Positions 4,851-6,988 of a stretch of 6,988 bases of DNA are shown here, in pieces. Under the pieces are notes generated by a model. That model was not told the origin of the DNA, did no database searches, and worked only from the letters and a program-made list of their open reading frames with translations. Source of the stretch: Thermoleophilia bacterium (lineage in GTDB: Bacteria > Actinomycetota > Thermoleophilia > Gaiellales > SKUG01). The stretch is from positions 1-6,988 of the forward strand of contig JAOPYS010000200.1 in the NCBI GenBank assembly GCA_025964465.1, in the 5' to 3' direction. Position numbers and translations under genes: made by a program. Within the stretch, counting starts at the first letter, position 1; the number at the start of each line of letters is the position of its first letter.

Positions 4851-5849
4851 TCAGCCCAGGGTGGGCATCGGTTGGTGGAGCTTCGCCACGGGCTCGAACA
4901 GGTCACCCATGGTGCGCACGCGGTGGAGGACGGCGTCCTGCTCGAAGCGCAGGCCCTCCTGGTCGCCGGCCTCGAACGCGGCCTCGACCTCCTCCCACTG
5001 CAGCGGCGTCGAGATCGTCGGCCGCGCCTTCGCGCGCAGCGAGTAGACGTTGACGGTCGTCTTGCTCTCGTCGTTCTGGCTCCAGTCGACGAGCACCTTG
5101 CCCTCGCGGAGCGTCTTGAGCTGCTTGAACACGACGAGGTGCGGGTGCTGCTGCGCCAGCAGCTCGGCCACGGCCTTGGCGAACGGCTTCGTGTCGTCGT
5201 AGGTGACGTTGGGGTCGTTGAGCGGGATGTAGACCTGGATGCCCTTGGAGCCCGACGTCTTCGGGAAGCTCTGCATGCCGAGGCCCGTGAACAGGTCACG
5301 CACGAGCAGCGCCACCTCGCAGCACTCGACCACGCCGGCACCGACGCCGGGGTCCAGGTCGAAGGCGATCACGGTGGGCCGGAGCACGTCGTCGGCGTGC
5401 GCGAGCAGCGGGTGCAGCTCGATGTCCGCGAGGTTCGCGGCCCACACGATCGTGCGCACGTCGTCGGGCAGCACGTAGTCGACCTGCTGGTCGCCGATCG
5501 GCGGCGTCGTGGCCACCCAGTCGGGGCGGTGCTTGGGCGCGCGCTTCTGGTAGAAGAACTCGCCGTCCACGCCGTGTGGATAGCGCTTGAGCGTCAGCGG
5601 GCGACCACGCAGGTGAGTCAGCAGCGCGGGCGCGATCGTGGCGTAGTACGTCGCCATGTCGAGCTTGGTGAACCCGGCCTCGGGCCACAGCACCTTGTCG
5701 ACGTTGGTCAGCTTCAGCTTCGTCTGGCCGATCGCGATCTCGTGCGCGCCGCCGCCGTCGATCGCCGCCAGCGCCGCGAGCGCGCGCGCCGACGCCTCGC
5801 GGTCACGCTTGGTGCCCACGTTGGTGAGCGGTTCGATGGTCGCCGTCAT
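4851..5849 (-). CDS. LigD-type end-joining polymerase/primase domain protein (LigPol)
   Basis: This is a 332-residue stand-alone LigD polymerase domain of the archaeo-eukaryotic primase superfamily. It would add or fill in nucleotides (often ribonucleotides) at broken DNA ends during Ku-LigD non-homologous end joining. Visible marks include LTNVDKVLWPEAGFTKLD (47-64), typical of the domain start; RPLTLKRYPHGVDGEFFYQK; FDLDP with metal-binding D164 and D166; TSGSKGIQVYIPL (198-210); and KVLVDWSQN with the third acidic residue D255, followed by KTTVNVYSLRAK. The length fits a complete polymerase domain with a ~40-residue N-terminal lead. Position 205 is Gln, where most LigD polymerases I recall have His. 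The start ATG at 5847-5849 overlaps the ligase stop (ATGA), so translation is very likely coupled. AAGGA lies 12 bases upstream, rather far. No ligase domain is fused, unlike LigD of Mycobacterium. The gene could be named ligD only loosely. Confidence 0.93.
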   Translation of the reverse strand: MTATIEPLTNVGTKRDREASARALAALAAIDGGGAHEIAIGQTKLKLTNVDKVLWPEAGFTKLDMATYYATIAPALLTHLRGRPLTLKRYPHGVDGEFFYQKRAPKHRPDWVATTPPIGDQQVDYVLPDDVRTIVWAANLADIELHPLLAHADDVLRPTVIAFDLDPGVGAGVVECCEVALLVRDLFTGLGMQSFPKTSGSKGIQVYIPLNDPNVTYDDTKPFAKAVAELLAQQHPHLVVFKQLKTLREGKVLVDWSQNDESKTTVNVYSLRAKARPTISTPLQWEEVEAAFEAGDQEGLRFEQDAVLHRVRTMGDLFEPVAKLHQPMPTLG

Positions 5850-6988
5850 TCGCGGATCACGTCCTTGGGGTCCTTGTCGTCGCGCAGGCCCTTGAAGCTC
5901 GGATGCCGCAGCGTGCCGTCGCGCGTGAACTCGGTGTACTCGACCTCGCAGACGAGCTGCGGCCGGGCGTAGTGGATCGCGCCGCGGGTCGCCTTCGCGC
6001 CCTTCGGGTCCTCGCCCTTGGCCATCGCGTCGGAACGCGCGCGGATCGCCTTCCACTTGCCGGCGGTGGAGGAGGGGTTCCCCACGTCGAACGGCGACTC
6101 GTCGACCTCGAGGGGAGCGAGCAGCTCGTGGATGCGCGCGAGCGCCTCGTCCCCGAAGCCGGTGCCGACGCTGCCGGCGTGGTGCAGCTGCTGCGGCTGC
6201 TTCGTGCGCTTCGCCTCGTCGGCGGTGATGTCGTAGTGGCCGATGATGAGCGCGCCGATCGAGCCGGTGCGGCGACCGTCGCCCTCCGTCCAGCCCCACA
6301 CGACGAACTCCTGGCGCTGCTGGCGCTTGACCTTCTTCCACGCGCCGGCGCGGCTGTTCTCCCGGTAGGGGGAGTCGACCTTCTTGGCCATCACGCCCTC
6401 GAGCCCCTGCTCGACGACCGCCTCCAGCAGCGCCGTGCCCGTCCCGACGTGGTGCTCGGGCACCTGCCAGTGGGGGTCGTCCTCGAAGAGGTCACGGAGG
6501 AGCTTGCGACGGTCGAGGTACGGCAGGTCGCGCACGTCGTGCCCGTCGAGGTGGATCAGGTCGAAGGCGAGGTAGCGCACCGGGGTCGCCGCCGCGCGCG
6601 CCTTGATCGTCGCCGCGGCGGTCAGCCCGAGCCGCGACTGCAGGGTCTGGAAGCTCGGCTTGCCGTGCTCGTCGAACGCCACGATCTCGCCGTCGATCAC
6701 GGCCTGGTGCGATCCCAGCGCGCGCCCGAAGCGCGTCAGCTCGGGGTACTGCGCGGTCACGTCGTTCTGGTTGCGCGTCTCGATGCGGATGCGCCCGCCC
6801 TCGGCGAACACCACCGCGCGGATGCCGTCCCACTTCACCTCGAACGCCCACTGGTCCTGGTCCTCGGGGAGCTCGGCGAGCTTGGCCAGCATCGGCTTGA
6901 CGTGCTCGGGCATCGCGACGCGGTCGGGGTCGGCGGCGGGGTCGAGGCGACGCAGGATCCACTGTTCCTTGCCCTTGACCGTCCTGGT
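5846..6988 (-). CDS. ligD: ATP-dependent DNA ligase, LigD-type, probably with an N-terminal 3'-phosphoesterase domain outside the window
   Basis: This protein seals nicks and broken ends with ATP and is the ligase half of bacterial end joining. Numbered from the ATG at 6913, it shows motif I KWDG with the adenylated Lys K27, ETRNQND (motif Ia-like, R47), IDGE (74-76, motif III), YLAFDLIHLDG (motif IIIa), LEGVMAKK (motif IV, E172), WKKVK (192-196, motif V), and a C-terminal OB-fold ending RHPSFKGLRDDK (motif VI region). The frame has no stop between that ATG and the right edge. The 25 codons there read KGKEQWILRRLDPAADPD, which looks like the end of a LigD phosphoesterase domain plus the linker to the ligase (KEQW, then hydrophobic residues, RxLD, Pro/Asp-rich). 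I therefore treat the gene as 5'-truncated by the window and not as starting at 6913. The stop TGA at 5846-5848 overlaps the polymerase start. Ku is not seen. Confidence 0.92.
   Translation of the reverse strand, partial: TRTVKGKEQWILRRLDPAADPDRVAMPEHVKPMLAKLAELPEDQDQWAFEVKWDGIRAVVFAEGGRIRIETRNQNDVTAQYPELTRFGRALGSHQAVIDGEIVAFDEHGKPSFQTLQSRLGLTAAATIKARAAATPVRYLAFDLIHLDGHDVRDLPYLDRRKLLRDLFEDDPHWQVPEHHVGTGTALLEAVVEQGLEGVMAKKVDSPYRENSRAGAWKKVKRQQRQEFVVWGWTEGDGRRTGSIGALIIGHYDITADEAKRTKQPQQLHHAGSVGTGFGDEALARIHELLAPLEVDESPFDVGNPSSTAGKWKAIRARSDAMAKGEDPKGAKATRGAIHYARPQLVCEVEYTEFTRDGTLRHPSFKGLRDDKDPKDVIRE

Noticed and set aside
4613..5341. 242-residue extended version of the small KGG protein
   Set aside because: The extra N-terminal 172 residues overlap the polymerase gene in another frame and are Ser/Arg low complexity. 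The ribosome site at 4834-4840 supports the start at 4825.
5846..5849. Frameshift splitting one LigD gene into ligase and polymerase parts
   Set aside because: The junction is a clean ATGA overlap with a natural ligase end and a full polymerase N-terminus. Separate genes are a known arrangement, so it is not a broken fusion.
4602..5972. 456-codon plus-strand frame opposite the polymerase and small gene
   Set aside because: It is antisense to the LigD polymerase with its complete motifs; the translation has no recognisable domain.

Overview
The window is GC-rich throughout (I estimate about 70%). Its genes look actinobacterial: a split LigD-type end-joining ligase and polymerase, soluble and membrane histidine kinases, and no encoded CCA on the tRNA. 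I read it as chromosomal DNA of an Actinomycetota member and cannot name the genus. There is no sign of phage, an insertion sequence, CRISPR or an integrase. Coding density is high, and no gene-free stretch exceeds about 80 bases.

Layout. At the left edge is the 3' end of a plus-strand phospholipase D/cardiolipin-synthase-like gene (to 344). Everything else is on the minus strand. Read in the direction of transcription, from the right edge leftwards, the order is: an ATP-dependent DNA ligase whose frame runs off the right edge (5846-6988); a LigD-type polymerase/primase (4851-5849), which overlaps the ligase by ATGA; a 70-residue basic KGG-type protein (4613-4825); an alpha/beta-hydrolase (3846-4613), which overlaps that by TGATG; a membrane PAS histidine kinase (2223-3836); a soluble histidine kinase with a long heptad-repeat stalk (882-2153); a MarR-like winged-helix protein (442-801); and a tRNA-Pro(UGG) (354-427).

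How it fits together. The ligase and polymerase are two parts of the LigD non-homologous end-joining machine, split into separate, translationally coupled genes. Ku is not in the window. The junctions from ligase to membrane kinase are -4, +25, -1 and +9 bp, which is what an operon looks like. The second kinase (69 bp gap) and the MarR-like gene (80 bp gap) may be cotranscribed or have their own promoters. Two kinases of different families stand side by side with no response regulator, so their partners must be encoded elsewhere.

The points most worth a second look are: the ligase frame continuing past its first ATG into what looks like a phosphoesterase-ligase linker; a Gln where most LigD polymerases have a motif His; 14 uninterrupted heptads in the soluble kinase; a perfect 12-bp palindrome between the kinases; and a tRNA with almost no room for a promoter of its own. 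I see no wholly new system here. The coupling of end-joining genes to a hydrolase and two kinases is the least ordinary feature.
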